IMG/VR virus record: IMGVR_UViG_3300018424_000258
Location: 1-23,829 of that record
Origin: a virus
Reading direction: 5' to 3' (one strand)
DNA: 23,829 bases
The position numbers and the translations under genes are program-made. How positions within the stretch are numbered: the stretch's first letter is position 1; each line of letters opens with the position of its first letter. Positions 1-8,094 of this stretch are shown here, piece by piece. The notes under the pieces are model-generated. The model was not told the origin of the DNA. It worked only from the letters and a program-made list of their open reading frames with translations, and made no database searches.

Positions 1-2
1 AG

Positions 3-197
3 GCTGGTTCGGTTGAGGAAGCGAAGACAATCCACGAGACCCTTCAAAGCACAGTGGCGTCCACTCCCCAGAGAGGACCACAATCACTAAGCGAAGCTAT
101 CACCCGTCCAACTTCCATTATCCGTGCATCTCGCAAGGAAGAGCCCAAAGTGGATCCTTTCCAAGCAAGAATGCGTAAACTAGCAGGTTTAGAATAA
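3..197 (+). CDS. Probable prohead scaffold/core protein, 3' end only (gp22-like)
   Basis: An open frame enters from the left edge and ends at TAA 195-197, leaving the last 64 residues. The piece is polar and ends in a short basic segment (FQARMRKLAGLE). It lies 28 nt upstream of the major capsid gene, where T4-like phages carry the prohead core scaffold (gp22) after the protease (gp21). A basic C-terminal helix that contacts the capsid is typical of scaffold proteins. The assignment rests on position and this C-terminal character. A prohead protease or another core protein cannot be excluded because the diagnostic part is outside the window. Confidence 0.55.
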   Translation, partial: AGSVEEAKTIHETLQSTVASTPQRGPQSLSEAITRPTSIIRASRKEEPKVDPFQARMRKLAGLE

Positions 198-208
198 ATC
201 AAAAATTT

Positions 209-216
209 AAGGAGGA
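209..216 (+). promoter_or_regulatory. Strong ribosome binding site of the capsid gene
   Basis: AAGGAGGA lies 9 nt before ATG 226. It is a near-perfect Shine-Dalgarno sequence, consistent with very high expression, and it fixes the start of the major capsid gene. Confidence 0.8.
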
Positions 217-225
217 TTTATAATT

Positions 226-2070
226 ATGTCTAGTATTGTTGAAAGATTGACCGAAGGCGTTGTCAATCGTGATATGCGTGCTGAGTCCCACGCACTTCTT
301 TCCAAGTGGAAGAAGACTGGTCTCCTAGAGGGTCTTGAGGGTGAGCGTCAGGCTAACTCCATGGCTCGCCTACTTGAAAACCAAGCCAAGGAGCTTCTCC
401 GTGAGAGCACCACCATGTCAAGTGGTGATGTCGAAGGTTTCGCTGCTGTTGCTTTCCCCATTGTCCGTCGCGTTTTCGCTGGTCTTATCGCCAACGATCT
501 CGTCAGCGTTCAGCCCATGAGCCTACCTTCTGGTCTCATCTTCTTCCTCGACTTCACCTTTTCTGGTGAGCTTGGTGGTACTGATGTTTCTGGTCGTAAC
601 CGTTTCGGCAACGTTGATGGCAAGTCCATCTACGGCACCGATCAGGTTGGTTCACAGGTTACCGGTGGTGTTGACCTCGTAGCCTCAAACGGTTCTGACC
701 TATCTGGTCCCCGTGCCTCCGCTCGTGGTTACGCTTACGCTAGCCCAACCGGTAGCTCCACTCTTAGCACCGCTGGTAAGGTTTGGCGCACTTTCGCCCT
801 AACCTCATCAATGACTGATGCTCAGAGAAAGCTTGTTCAGTACGATCCTGATATTCTCGCTCTTGAGACTACCCTTGGTACCGCTGCAACTCACGCTGTA
901 GCAGTTGTCCGTGTTCCTCTTACTGATATTTCACCATCAGATGGTGGTTCTGCTGCTGATCTAGACAACTTCTCAGCTTTTAGAGTTGAATCTGCTAATG
1001 CAACCTTCGCTACTACTACTGGTGATGCAGTTGTTGAAGCAAGTAACACCCTAGCTCGTCGCTTGACCAGATACGCTGATGCTGATAGAAGCCTTGTTTA
1101 CCTCACATTCGTTGGTACCACCGGCTCTGACGACCAGATTCGTGTTGGTAGTGCAGGCGGTGGTGTTGCTGATGATACCGCTCTTGCTGATGGTAACTCT
1201 AAGCTTCAGGTTCCAATCACTGACAAGTTCCAGTCCGGTGCTAACACCGACCTTGGTGCAGTCCGTGGTGCAACTGAGTGGGGTCTTGAAGGCTCTGCCG
1301 ACATCCCTGAGATCGACATCAAGGTCGATTCCATTGCTGTCACCGCTCAGACCAAGAAGCTCAAGGCCAAGTGGACCCCAGAGCTTGGTCAGGACCTCAA
1401 CGCATACCACAACTTGGATGCAGAGGTTGAGCTTACCAGCCTTCTCTCCGAGCAGATCGCTCTAGAGATTGACCGCGAGATCCTTGCTGACCTCGTTAAC
1501 GGCGCTACCGCAGCTACCCGTTACTGGTCACGCGCACCCGGTCTCTTCGTTGATTCCAACGGTAACGAGATTGGTGCCAGCGCTAAGGCTCCTGACTTCA
1601 CTGGTACTGTCAGTGAGTGGTACGAGACCCTCGTTGAGACCATCAACGATGTCTCTGCTCAGATCCATCGTAAGACTCTACGTGGTGGTGCTAACTTCGT
1701 CGTTTGCGGACCCGAGGTTGCCAACATCCTTGAGTTCACCGCTGGCTTCCGTGCAAGCGTCACTCACACCGACGAGAAGGGCTCCATTGGCGCTCTCAAG
1801 GTCGGCGCTCTCAGCAAGAAGTTTGATGTCATCGTTGACCCCTACTTCCTACGCAACGTCATTCTAGTTGGTCGTCGCGGTGGCTCTTTCCTCGAAAGCG
1901 GCTACGTCTACGCGCCTTACGTCCCACTACAGACTACTCCCACAATCTTCGGACCTGAAGACTTCGTGCCACGTAAGGGTGTTATGACCCGCTACGCGAA
2001 GAAGATGGTTCGTCCAGATATGTACGGTCTAGTCGTCGTTCGTGGTCTACTAGGTGAGTCAGGCGCCTGA
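226..2070 (+). CDS. 23: Major capsid protein (T4 gp23-like)
   Basis: This 614-residue protein forms the hexameric lattice of the head. The N-terminal part matches the T4 gp23 layout: an LLSKWKKTGLLEG segment, an ENQAKELL helix, then the conserved block VRRVFAGLIANDLVSVQPM (about residues 80-98), followed by LPSG and the start of the HK97-type core. T4 gp23 is 521 residues, so this one carries roughly 90 extra, probably in the Gly/Ser-rich region near residues 115-180 and in later loops. The prohead protease of T4 cuts after (L/I)xE. LRE at residues 58-60 fits this and would remove a 60-residue propeptide, close to the 65 of T4. Codons are rich in C- and GGT-type choices, unlike the AT-rich baseplate genes. 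The family call is firm; the cleavage site is inferred. Confidence 0.95.
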   Translation: MSSIVERLTEGVVNRDMRAESHALLSKWKKTGLLEGLEGERQANSMARLLENQAKELLRESTTMSSGDVEGFAAVAFPIVRRVFAGLIANDLVSVQPMSLPSGLIFFLDFTFSGELGGTDVSGRNRFGNVDGKSIYGTDQVGSQVTGGVDLVASNGSDLSGPRASARGYAYASPTGSSTLSTAGKVWRTFALTSSMTDAQRKLVQYDPDILALETTLGTAATHAVAVVRVPLTDISPSDGGSAADLDNFSAFRVESANATFATTTGDAVVEASNTLARRLTRYADADRSLVYLTFVGTTGSDDQIRVGSAGGGVADDTALADGNSKLQVPITDKFQSGANTDLGAVRGATEWGLEGSADIPEIDIKVDSIAVTAQTKKLKAKWTPELGQDLNAYHNLDAEVELTSLLSEQIALEIDREILADLVNGATAATRYWSRAPGLFVDSNGNEIGASAKAPDFTGTVSEWYETLVETINDVSAQIHRKTLRGGANFVVCGPEVANILEFTAGFRASVTHTDEKGSIGALKVGALSKKFDVIVDPYFLRNVILVGRRGGSFLESGYVYAPYVPLQTTPTIFGPEDFVPRKGVMTRYAKKMVRPDMYGLVVVRGLLGESGA

Positions 2071-2095
2071 TAGGTAGTCAACTCTAAAACCTAAG

Positions 2096-2124
2096 CCCCC
2101 TGCCCTGCGCAGGGGGTTTTTGTT
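2096..2124 (+). terminator. Rho-independent terminator after the capsid gene
   Basis: CCCCCTGC (2096-2103) pairs perfectly with GCAGGGGG (2109-2116) around a 5-nt loop, and TTTTTGTTT follows directly. It lies 25 nt after the capsid stop and probably ends the abundant capsid transcript before the neck genes. Confidence 0.9.
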
Positions 2125-2132
2125 TATGCTCT

Positions 2133-2145
2133 CACTATTTACTAC
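2133..2145 (+). promoter_or_regulatory. Candidate late-promoter element CACTATTTACTAC
   Basis: This 13-nt sequence lies between the capsid terminator and the gp13-like gene, 18 nt before its start codon. The same 13 nt recur exactly at 23397-23409, again just before a gene. Shorter CTATTTA/TTATTTA variants precede the sheath, tube and tape-measure genes. T4 late promoters are TATAAATA boxes read by gp55. This related AT-rich box may play that role here, but no transcript data support it. Confidence 0.35.
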
Positions 2146-2163
2146 GATTAGGAGGCTCTATGA

Positions 2164-3441
2164 ATGCCCACAAACTTACAACCATTATCCGAGACTAGCG
2201 CAGTAATTCTTTCTTCTGCCGGTGATCCTTCGGCTGTTGCAGCAGCAGTTCCTTTTGGAATTTACAATGATTCAAATTACTTTCTTACAGGAGCAGCAAA
2301 ACAAGTAGATTTTGTTTACAAGCGACTCGGTGGCGATGTCGTTGATATCGAGCTTACAAACGCAAATGTGTACGCTGCATACGAAGAGGCAGTATTAGAA
2401 TATTCATATATCCTCAACATGCATCAAGGGAAGAACATTCTTCCTGACGCACTTGGTAAGGCAACCGGCACTTTCGATCACTTGGGTGATTCTGTTTCCG
2501 GTCCTTCAGGAGTAAATCTCCAGTATTCAAAGATTACTCTTTCCTATGCAAATAAAGTTGGTGATGCAGTGGCAACTATGGCTGGCTTTGGCGGCACCAC
2601 TGCTATTTATTCTGCTTCATTTACAACTGTCAAAAACAAACAAGACTACGATCTTCAATCTATTATCTCATCTTCCTCTGCATCTGGTGTTGATGACACT
2701 GGTGGCGCTGTACCTTATGCTGGAAAAGTTGGAGATTCCAGAGTTATAATCGATAAAGTTTTTTATCGCTCTCCAATCGCGATGTGGCGCTTCTATGGCT
2801 ACTATGGTGGCATAGGTGTTGTTGGCAATTACTCAACCTACGGTCAGTATGCTGACGATTCTACTTTTGAGATTGTGCCAACTTGGCAGAACAAACTTCA
2901 AGCAATAATGTATGAAGATTCTCTCTACACCAGAACTTCGCACTATTCATTTGAGATCATAGATAACAAATTGAGACTATATCCGACACCTCGTGGTGAC
3001 GATAACTTTGCAGGGTACCTTGATCGTATTTGGGTTCGCTTTAGAATCGCAGACAATTCATGGGGAGAGGATGGAGATACAAATACTGGGGTGAACGGTG
3101 TTAACAACATTAACACTCTACCATTTGACAACATTCCATACGAGAACATTAACTCCATGGGCAAGCAATGGATTCGTAACTATGCTCTCGCATTATGCAA
3201 AGAAATGTTGGGACAGATTCGTGGTAAGTTCCAGTCTGTTCCCATCCCCGGTGAGTCAGTTACTCTAAATTACTCTTCTCTTCTATCCGAGGCACAAAAA
3301 GAAAAAGATGATCTACGACAGAAACTAGCAGATATGCTAAAAGAAATTGAATACCCAGAACTCGCAAAAAAAGAACAAGAGAAGGTCACGGCAGCAGAAG
3401 AAACTCTTCGTCGCTCTCCGCTACCCATCTTTGTAGGATAA
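2164..3441 (+). CDS. 13: Neck protein (T4 gp13-like)
   Basis: This 425-residue protein joins head and tail. The N-terminal block FVYKRLGGDVVDIELTNANV, followed by a helix YEEAVLEYSYIL (about residues 50-83), matches the opening of T4 gp13 (CVRRLGAPVIKLNI with ALEFWGDYHF). The C-terminal block with WIRNYALALCKEMLGQIRGKF, then PIPGE and a coiled helix (about 339-395) matches the end of gp13 (KKYATALIKRQWGENLSKF, QLPGG, EAVQEIEKL). It is longer than T4 gp13 (309), with extra sequence in the middle (about residues 85-220). The start is ATG 2164 behind AGGAGG at 2150-2155. The ATG at 2160 opens only a 12-codon frame. It is the first gene after the capsid terminator and heads the 13-14-15 neck cluster. 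Confidence 0.8.
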   Translation: MPTNLQPLSETSAVILSSAGDPSAVAAAVPFGIYNDSNYFLTGAAKQVDFVYKRLGGDVVDIELTNANVYAAYEEAVLEYSYILNMHQGKNILPDALGKATGTFDHLGDSVSGPSGVNLQYSKITLSYANKVGDAVATMAGFGGTTAIYSASFTTVKNKQDYDLQSIISSSSASGVDDTGGAVPYAGKVGDSRVIIDKVFYRSPIAMWRFYGYYGGIGVVGNYSTYGQYADDSTFEIVPTWQNKLQAIMYEDSLYTRTSHYSFEIIDNKLRLYPTPRGDDNFAGYLDRIWVRFRIADNSWGEDGDTNTGVNGVNNINTLPFDNIPYENINSMGKQWIRNYALALCKEMLGQIRGKFQSVPIPGESVTLNYSSLLSEAQKEKDDLRQKLADMLKEIEYPELAKKEQEKVTAAEETLRRSPLPIFVG

Positions 3442-3444
3442 ACT

Positions 3445-3675
3445 ATGAAACTATTATTAGAAAATTGGAAAGATTACATCAAAAACCCAGATGAAGAGCG
3501 TGAATGTCTTACGCCGGGTGCGATATATGATATGGATATTGGTTCCAATGTTGTTGGAGTTAAAGTTCGTTTACCAATGAATATTGATATATCAGAAGAA
3601 GAAGCAATACAATTGGAAAATGAAATGCACGATGCCCTTGAGGCAATCCTATCAAAGTATTTTAGAGGCAATTAA
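3445..3675 (+). CDS. Small acidic protein of unknown function in the neck cluster
   Basis: The product is 76 residues, mostly hydrophilic and acidic, and ends in a helix (EEEAIQLENEMHDALEAIL). It has no signal peptide, membrane segment or metal site. I do not recognise a family. It starts 3 nt after the gp13-like stop, with TAGGAT overlapping that stop as a weak ribosome site, and its TAA directly abuts the next ATG at 3676. This tight packing between gp13-like and gp14-like genes argues that it is a real gene, expressed with them and perhaps linked to neck assembly. T4 has no separate gene at this position. Confidence 0.65.
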   Translation: MKLLLENWKDYIKNPDEERECLTPGAIYDMDIGSNVVGVKVRLPMNIDISEEEAIQLENEMHDALEAILSKYFRGN

Positions 3676-4167
3676 ATGTCAGATAACGAATGGTCCAGAC
3701 CAGCAGCACCTCCACCTCCACTCTTTCTTGGTAAGAAGGAGCGCGATCTTGTTAAGCAAGTTAACGATGAACTCGTAGAAAAGGTTATTGGACAGCAAAT
3801 ACTCTACTATCCTATTGATATGGAGACAACAAATTTCCATGACCTATATGGCGAGGCAATAGAAAAAACATTCTTGCCTCCTGTCAGAGTGTATGCTCTT
3901 GTTAAGTTTGATCAAGACGATACCTCATACCTTGACTCTGTTGGTATTGATAACATGTCAGAAATTACAATTCATTTTCATAAGCGCAGACTTGCTGAAG
4001 ACCAAGATCTATTTGTAAGAGAAGGCGATTTTGTTCTCTACGGAGACCTTTATTATGAAATCATGGCACTATCTTCACAAAGAAGATTGTTTGGACAAGT
4101 AAACCAAACATTTGAAATCTCTGCTAAATGTAAGAGAGCACGTAAGGGACTATTCGATGCTACCTGA
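3676..4167 (+). CDS. 14: Neck protein (T4 gp14-like)
   Basis: This 163-residue product shows the plan of gp14 family neck proteins: an early helix followed by a YYP motif (ILYYPIDMET, about residue 42), a LYGEAIEKTF segment (compare IFGED in relatives), then a beta-rich part with ITIHFHKRRLAEDQ, VREGDFVLYGDLYYEI and a final FGQVNQTFEISAKC strand. Relatives show the equivalents VTFVISKRRF, REGDLIYFP and FYQLGKLHTYKLTCELF. T4 gp14 is 256 residues, so the C-terminal part is missing here. It lies between gp13-like and gp15-like genes, as in T4. Identification comes from remembered motifs and gene order. Confidence 0.7.
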   Translation: MSDNEWSRPAAPPPPLFLGKKERDLVKQVNDELVEKVIGQQILYYPIDMETTNFHDLYGEAIEKTFLPPVRVYALVKFDQDDTSYLDSVGIDNMSEITIHFHKRRLAEDQDLFVREGDFVLYGDLYYEIMALSSQRRLFGQVNQTFEISAKCKRARKGLFDAT

Positions 4168-5044
4168 TAATTTTGATTTTGCACAACTACCAGAAGATAG
4201 GGACAACTTTACTCTCAAAGAGATAGGATTACTTGCTTCTCGTATTGAAGATATTGATTATGCTATGGTATCTTGGTTGAAAGAAGATCTTGATTTGACA
4301 ACATTAACCAACGAAGGGTATAAACGTGTCCCTGTTCTTTGGCAAACACCCGAACGCGCATTTCAAATCAAGAACAATAAAGATTTAAGAGTTCCTGACG
4401 ATCATAGCTCTGGAGCGATTACACTTCCTGTTATTACCATTGAAAGAACAGGCATAGTAAAAGATCCCGCAAACAAAGGCTCGTTCCAAGCGCATCTATA
4501 CTCCGACAAGAAAAATGGAAGAACAGGTCGCATGGTCATTGCTAAAAGAATTAAACAAGATAAGACAAGAAACTTTGCTGTTGTAGGAAATACAAGAACA
4601 AACAGTGATGGCACAAGACAAAAGTTTTTTCCAAGAGTAAATAAAAAAGTAGTTATTGAAACTCTTTCGATACCGATTCCCATCTATGTCAATCTTGACT
4701 ACAAGATTATAGTAAAAACTGAGTATCAACAGCAGATGAATGATCTTACTCAGCCTTTCATGACGAGAACAGGACAAATCAATTCCTTTGTAATGCGTAG
4801 AAATGGTCACCTTTACGAAGCTTTTATTGATCAGGGCTTCAGTCAGTCTAACAATGTTGCTAATCTTGGAGAAGACGAAAGACAATTTACTAGTGAAATT
4901 ACTATAAAAGTCTTAGGATATCTCATTGGTGAAGGCAAAAGTGATGATAGACCTATTGTCACAAAAGAAGAAAGTATAGTTGAGGTTGCATTCCCCCGCG
5001 AGTCAGTTGTTCCAGCAGGAAATGATAACTTTTTTATGGACTAG
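4157..5044 (+). CDS. 15: Tail completion / sheath stabiliser (T4 gp15-like)
   Basis: This product of 295 residues would cap the tail tube and last sheath ring and bind the neck. Evidence is the position after gp13/gp14-like genes and before sheath and tube, plus gp15-type features: KRVPVLWQTPERAFQI followed by a strand ITLPVITIER (compare VPI.Y and LPRISFE in gp15), then IPIYVNLDYKIIVKTEYQQQ (compare the PYD-SL-I-VKN strand). The size is close to T4 gp15 (272). An in-frame ATG at 4112 would overlap the previous gene by 56 nt. I prefer ATG 4157, which has AAGGGA at 4144-4149 and overlaps the gp14-like stop by only 11 nt. A head-completion protein is the alternative. Confidence 0.6.
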   Translation: MLPDNFDFAQLPEDRDNFTLKEIGLLASRIEDIDYAMVSWLKEDLDLTTLTNEGYKRVPVLWQTPERAFQIKNNKDLRVPDDHSSGAITLPVITIERTGIVKDPANKGSFQAHLYSDKKNGRTGRMVIAKRIKQDKTRNFAVVGNTRTNSDGTRQKFFPRVNKKVVIETLSIPIPIYVNLDYKIIVKTEYQQQMNDLTQPFMTRTGQINSFVMRRNGHLYEAFIDQGFSQSNNVANLGEDERQFTSEITIKVLGYLIGEGKSDDRPIVTKEESIVEVAFPRESVVPAGNDNFFMD

Positions 5045-5077
5045 TGATATCCTGAAGTGTTTTGGAAATCAACCTTA

Positions 5078-5084
5078 CTATTTA
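5078..5084 (+). promoter_or_regulatory. Candidate late-promoter element CTATTTA before the sheath gene
   Basis: CTATTTA sits in the 92-nt gap before the sheath gene, 52 nt from its ATG. It resembles the boxes at 2133, 8064, 9805 and 23397. The longer distance leaves room for a leader. The support is the recurrence only. Confidence 0.25.
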
Positions 5085-5136
5085 AACTATGATTGATAAT
5101 GCTTTCTAGCATATTTTATAAAGTGAGGAATAACTA

Positions 5137-8034
5137 ATGCCCGTAAAAAGTTTTAAATTTGTGTCTCCCGGTGTGTTTATCAACGAAATTGATAACTCAT
5201 TCCGTCCACGTAGACCAGATGCAATTGGTCCAGTAGTCGTTGGACGCTCTGTCAGAGGTCTTGCAATGCAGCCTGTCAAGTTGGAATCATTTTCTGACTT
5301 CCTGACCATGTATGGAGATACTGTACCCGGTAACGCTGGTGGTGATATTTATCGCGATGGCAACTACCAATCACCAATGTACGGCACTTACGCTGCAAAA
5401 GCCTTCTTGAACGCTTCTGTTGCCCCTGTAACTTACGTTCGTCTTCTTGGATCCGAAAACACCAACGCAACTGCTGCAGGTAAGGCAGGCTGGCAAACTA
5501 CCGAAAATCCCGCAGATCGTGGTGGAAGTATAGATAGTAACGGCGGCGCGTTCGGTCTTTGGGTATTCCCATCAAGCTCAAACGACAGTTGTGGCGAGGG
5601 TGGTGGCGCTACTGATAACCTCGGTACTGCTATTTTGAGTGCTGTCTGGTACATAGATGAAGATTGTTCAATACAGCTTTCTGGAACCCTTGCTAACGCA
5701 TCTTCTAAAGAAGAGGGTGTAGCCAAGGTAATCGAATCTGATGCCAGTGGCTTATTCACTGCTGTTGTTAAGGGCTCTAAGGCTTCCACAGAGGGTGACG
5801 AAACATTTACTTTCAACTTTGACGATACAGATCAAAAGTTCATTCGTAAGGTATTTAACACAAACCCACAGCTTGTTGATGGTGGCAACTTTTATGCACC
5901 ATCACTAGAGCGTAACTACTGGCTTGGTGAAACATTTGAACAGGAACTTCGTGAAGCACAAGACGGAGTTGGCTCAATAACTGGAAGTTCAGGTACCAGT
6001 ATTGCTTCACAAAAAATGTTTGGTGTTATTCTTCCAATTAGAAATGGCTCCAGCGGACCTAACTCAATGAAACTTGGAACCCAAGAGGCACAAACTGGCT
6101 GGGTTATTGGTCAGGATATCGGCAACGCTGCCTCTTGGGTTCCAGAAGAAGCATACAAGCTATTCAAGCTTAAGGGTCGTGGTCATGGCGAATGGTTGCA
6201 TAAGAATGTCAAGGTTTCAATTGAGAAAATTCGCTATTCTGGCACACAGACTAGTGACTTTGGTACATTCTCAATTGTTCTCCGTTCCTTAACTGATACT
6301 GACGCTAACCCGGTTGTTCTTGAAAGATTTGACAATGTAACTCTCGATCCACGTTCACCAAACTATGTTTCAAGAGTCGTTGGTGACCAATATTATCAAT
6401 GGAATGAGACCGAAAGAAGACTAAGACTATACGGGGAGTATCCAAACCAGTCCAAGTTTGTATATGTCAGCGATATAAACGAAGGCAATATTCAGAACGC
6501 CAACTCACTTGTTCCATTCGGATATTACGGTCCTCCTAACTTCTCTTCCGTCACTAACTGGAGTGGTTCACTTGGGGACCCAGCAGTTGCAGATAGCTAC
6601 ATTCGTGTATCTGCTCTACCTTTTAGTGCTGGTAATGATGGTATGCTTTCTGGTGCTGCCGGTAACTTCACTGGTTCACTAGTGTGGCCAAAAGTTAGAC
6701 TACGCCACTCTGCTTCAGATGGCGGTCTTTCCGACCAGACCGACGCTTTCTTTGGTATGCAGACTACTAGAACACTCGGTAGCAGCCGTGGCGATATGTC
6801 AGTCAAGGATTATCACAGAAGATGGATTGCTGAAGCTGGCAACTGGGGCTCAGTCGCAGGTGCTGTTGAACAAGATTACATCTTCACCATGGATGATATT
6901 GTAACAAGCAGTATTGGTGCTTACTACTCCTCTGGCTCAAGAGCATCAGAGACAAGTTACACTGCACAATCAGGTAAGACCTACAAGGATCTCATTGACC
7001 TTGGTTACGATAAGTTCACAATGCCTCTATGGGGTGGCTTTGACGGCTTCGATATCACCAAGCCAGATCCACTCTACAACACAGGTATTACTGATACTGC
7101 AACCGATACTACAAGTTATGCCTATAACACTTACAAGAGAGCAATTGATACAGTTGCCGACCCAGAGTTTGTAGACATGAACTTACTTACAGTTCCCGGT
7201 CTTACAAAAGAAGGTCTAACTACACACATGGTTAATGTTTGTGAAGCGCGAGCAGATGCTCTTGCGTTAATTGATCTTCCCGGTGTTTACTTGCCAGCGC
7301 ATGAAAAGTACGAATCAGATATTGCTGACCGTCAGACCAAGAGCCCATCACAGGCAGCAAACGATCTTCGTCAGCGCCAGATTGACTCATCCTACGGTGC
7401 TACATTCTACCCATGGGTACAGACTGTAGACGAAGGAACTGGTCAGGCACTATGGATTCCGCCTACTGTCGCTATGATGGGTGTACTTGCAAGCTCCGAG
7501 AGATCATCGCAAATCTGGTTTGCTCCAGCAGGCTTCAATAGAGGCGGTCTTTCCGACGGCGCAGCAGGTATCCCTGTCACTAGCGTCTCACGCAGACTAA
7601 CCTCTAAGGAGCGTGATGTTCTTTACGAGGCTCGCATTAACCCAATCGCAAGCTTCCCAAGCACTGGTATTGTAGTGTTCGGTCAGAAGACCCTACAAGA
7701 ACGTCCATCTGCTCTAGATCGCATCAACGTGCGTCGTCTAGTCATCTACCTCAAGAAGCAGATCTCCATCTTTTCTACTCAAATTCTCTTTGAGCAGAAC
7801 GTACAGGCAACTTGGAACCGCTTCAAAGGTCTTATTGAACCATTCCTTGCAAACGTCAAGACTCAATTCGGTATCACTGATTACCGTCTAATTCTAGACG
7901 AGAGCACCACAACACCTGACCTTATCGACCAGAATGTTGTTTATGCTAAGATTATGATTAAGCCAGCTAGAGCAATCGAGTACATCGCTATCGACTTCAT
8001 CGTTGCTTCAACCGGCGCATCATTTGACGACTGA
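5137..8034 (+). CDS. 18: Tail sheath protein (T4 gp18-like), enlarged
   Basis: This 965-residue protein is the contractile sheath subunit. The start SFKFVSPGVFINEID (about residues 5-19), followed by GPVVVGRSVRG and ESFSDFLTMYGD, is the classic sheath opening. The C-terminal third holds the conserved core: VPGLTKEGL, YYP-type FYPWVQ near 765, PPTVAMMGVLASSER, and the last domain with INVRRLVIYLKKQI and NRFKGLIEPFL (about 865-910). T4 gp18 is 659 residues. Most of the extra 300 lie in the middle (about residues 110-600), where Gly/Ser-rich beta-like sequence suggests added outer domains facing the solvent. The ribosome site GAGGAA is at 5125-5130. Expressed with the tube gene that follows. The family call is secure; the nature of the insert is inferred. 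Confidence 0.95.
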   Translation: MPVKSFKFVSPGVFINEIDNSFRPRRPDAIGPVVVGRSVRGLAMQPVKLESFSDFLTMYGDTVPGNAGGDIYRDGNYQSPMYGTYAAKAFLNASVAPVTYVRLLGSENTNATAAGKAGWQTTENPADRGGSIDSNGGAFGLWVFPSSSNDSCGEGGGATDNLGTAILSAVWYIDEDCSIQLSGTLANASSKEEGVAKVIESDASGLFTAVVKGSKASTEGDETFTFNFDDTDQKFIRKVFNTNPQLVDGGNFYAPSLERNYWLGETFEQELREAQDGVGSITGSSGTSIASQKMFGVILPIRNGSSGPNSMKLGTQEAQTGWVIGQDIGNAASWVPEEAYKLFKLKGRGHGEWLHKNVKVSIEKIRYSGTQTSDFGTFSIVLRSLTDTDANPVVLERFDNVTLDPRSPNYVSRVVGDQYYQWNETERRLRLYGEYPNQSKFVYVSDINEGNIQNANSLVPFGYYGPPNFSSVTNWSGSLGDPAVADSYIRVSALPFSAGNDGMLSGAAGNFTGSLVWPKVRLRHSASDGGLSDQTDAFFGMQTTRTLGSSRGDMSVKDYHRRWIAEAGNWGSVAGAVEQDYIFTMDDIVTSSIGAYYSSGSRASETSYTAQSGKTYKDLIDLGYDKFTMPLWGGFDGFDITKPDPLYNTGITDTATDTTSYAYNTYKRAIDTVADPEFVDMNLLTVPGLTKEGLTTHMVNVCEARADALALIDLPGVYLPAHEKYESDIADRQTKSPSQAANDLRQRQIDSSYGATFYPWVQTVDEGTGQALWIPPTVAMMGVLASSERSSQIWFAPAGFNRGGLSDGAAGIPVTSVSRRLTSKERDVLYEARINPIASFPSTGIVVFGQKTLQERPSALDRINVRRLVIYLKKQISIFSTQILFEQNVQATWNRFKGLIEPFLANVKTQFGITDYRLILDESTTTPDLIDQNVVYAKIMIKPARAIEYIAIDFIVASTGASFDD

Positions 8035-8039
8035 TAACC

Positions 8040-8055
8040 GGGGGCTTTTGCCCCC
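8040..8055 (+). other. GC hairpin between sheath and tube genes
   Basis: GGGGGC and GCCCCC form a 6-bp perfect stem around TTTT, 5 nt after the sheath stop. No T-run follows, so it is not a standard terminator. It may stabilise the 3' end of a processed sheath message or attenuate read-through. Confidence 0.55.
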
Positions 8056-8063
8056 ACCTACTA

Positions 8064-8071
8064 CTTATTTA
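8064..8071 (+). promoter_or_regulatory. Candidate late-promoter element CTTATTTA before the tube gene
   Basis: CTTATTTA ends 23 nt before ATG 8095 and lies just upstream of the AGGAGA ribosome site (8080-8085). Spacing is like that of the 2133 element. This supports separate transcription of the abundant tube protein but is unproven. Confidence 0.3.
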
Positions 8072-8094
8072 TGAAACATAGGAGAACCTAACAA

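Noticed and set aside
1051-1410. Long reverse-strand open frame inside the capsid gene
   Set aside because: It is a shadow of the codon bias of the capsid gene; no ribosome site, no recognisable protein, and the + strand gene is certain.
4112-4156. Upstream in-frame start for the gp15-like gene
   Set aside because: It would overlap the gp14-like gene by 56 nt. ATG 4157 has a better ribosome site and a normal 11-nt overlap.
5096-5110. ATGC...GCAT hairpin before the sheath gene
   Set aside because: Only 4 bp with a 6-nt loop; too weak to call a terminator or operator.
8040-8055. Hairpin after the sheath gene as a terminator
   Set aside because: The stem is good but no T-run follows on either strand, so it is listed only as a hairpin.
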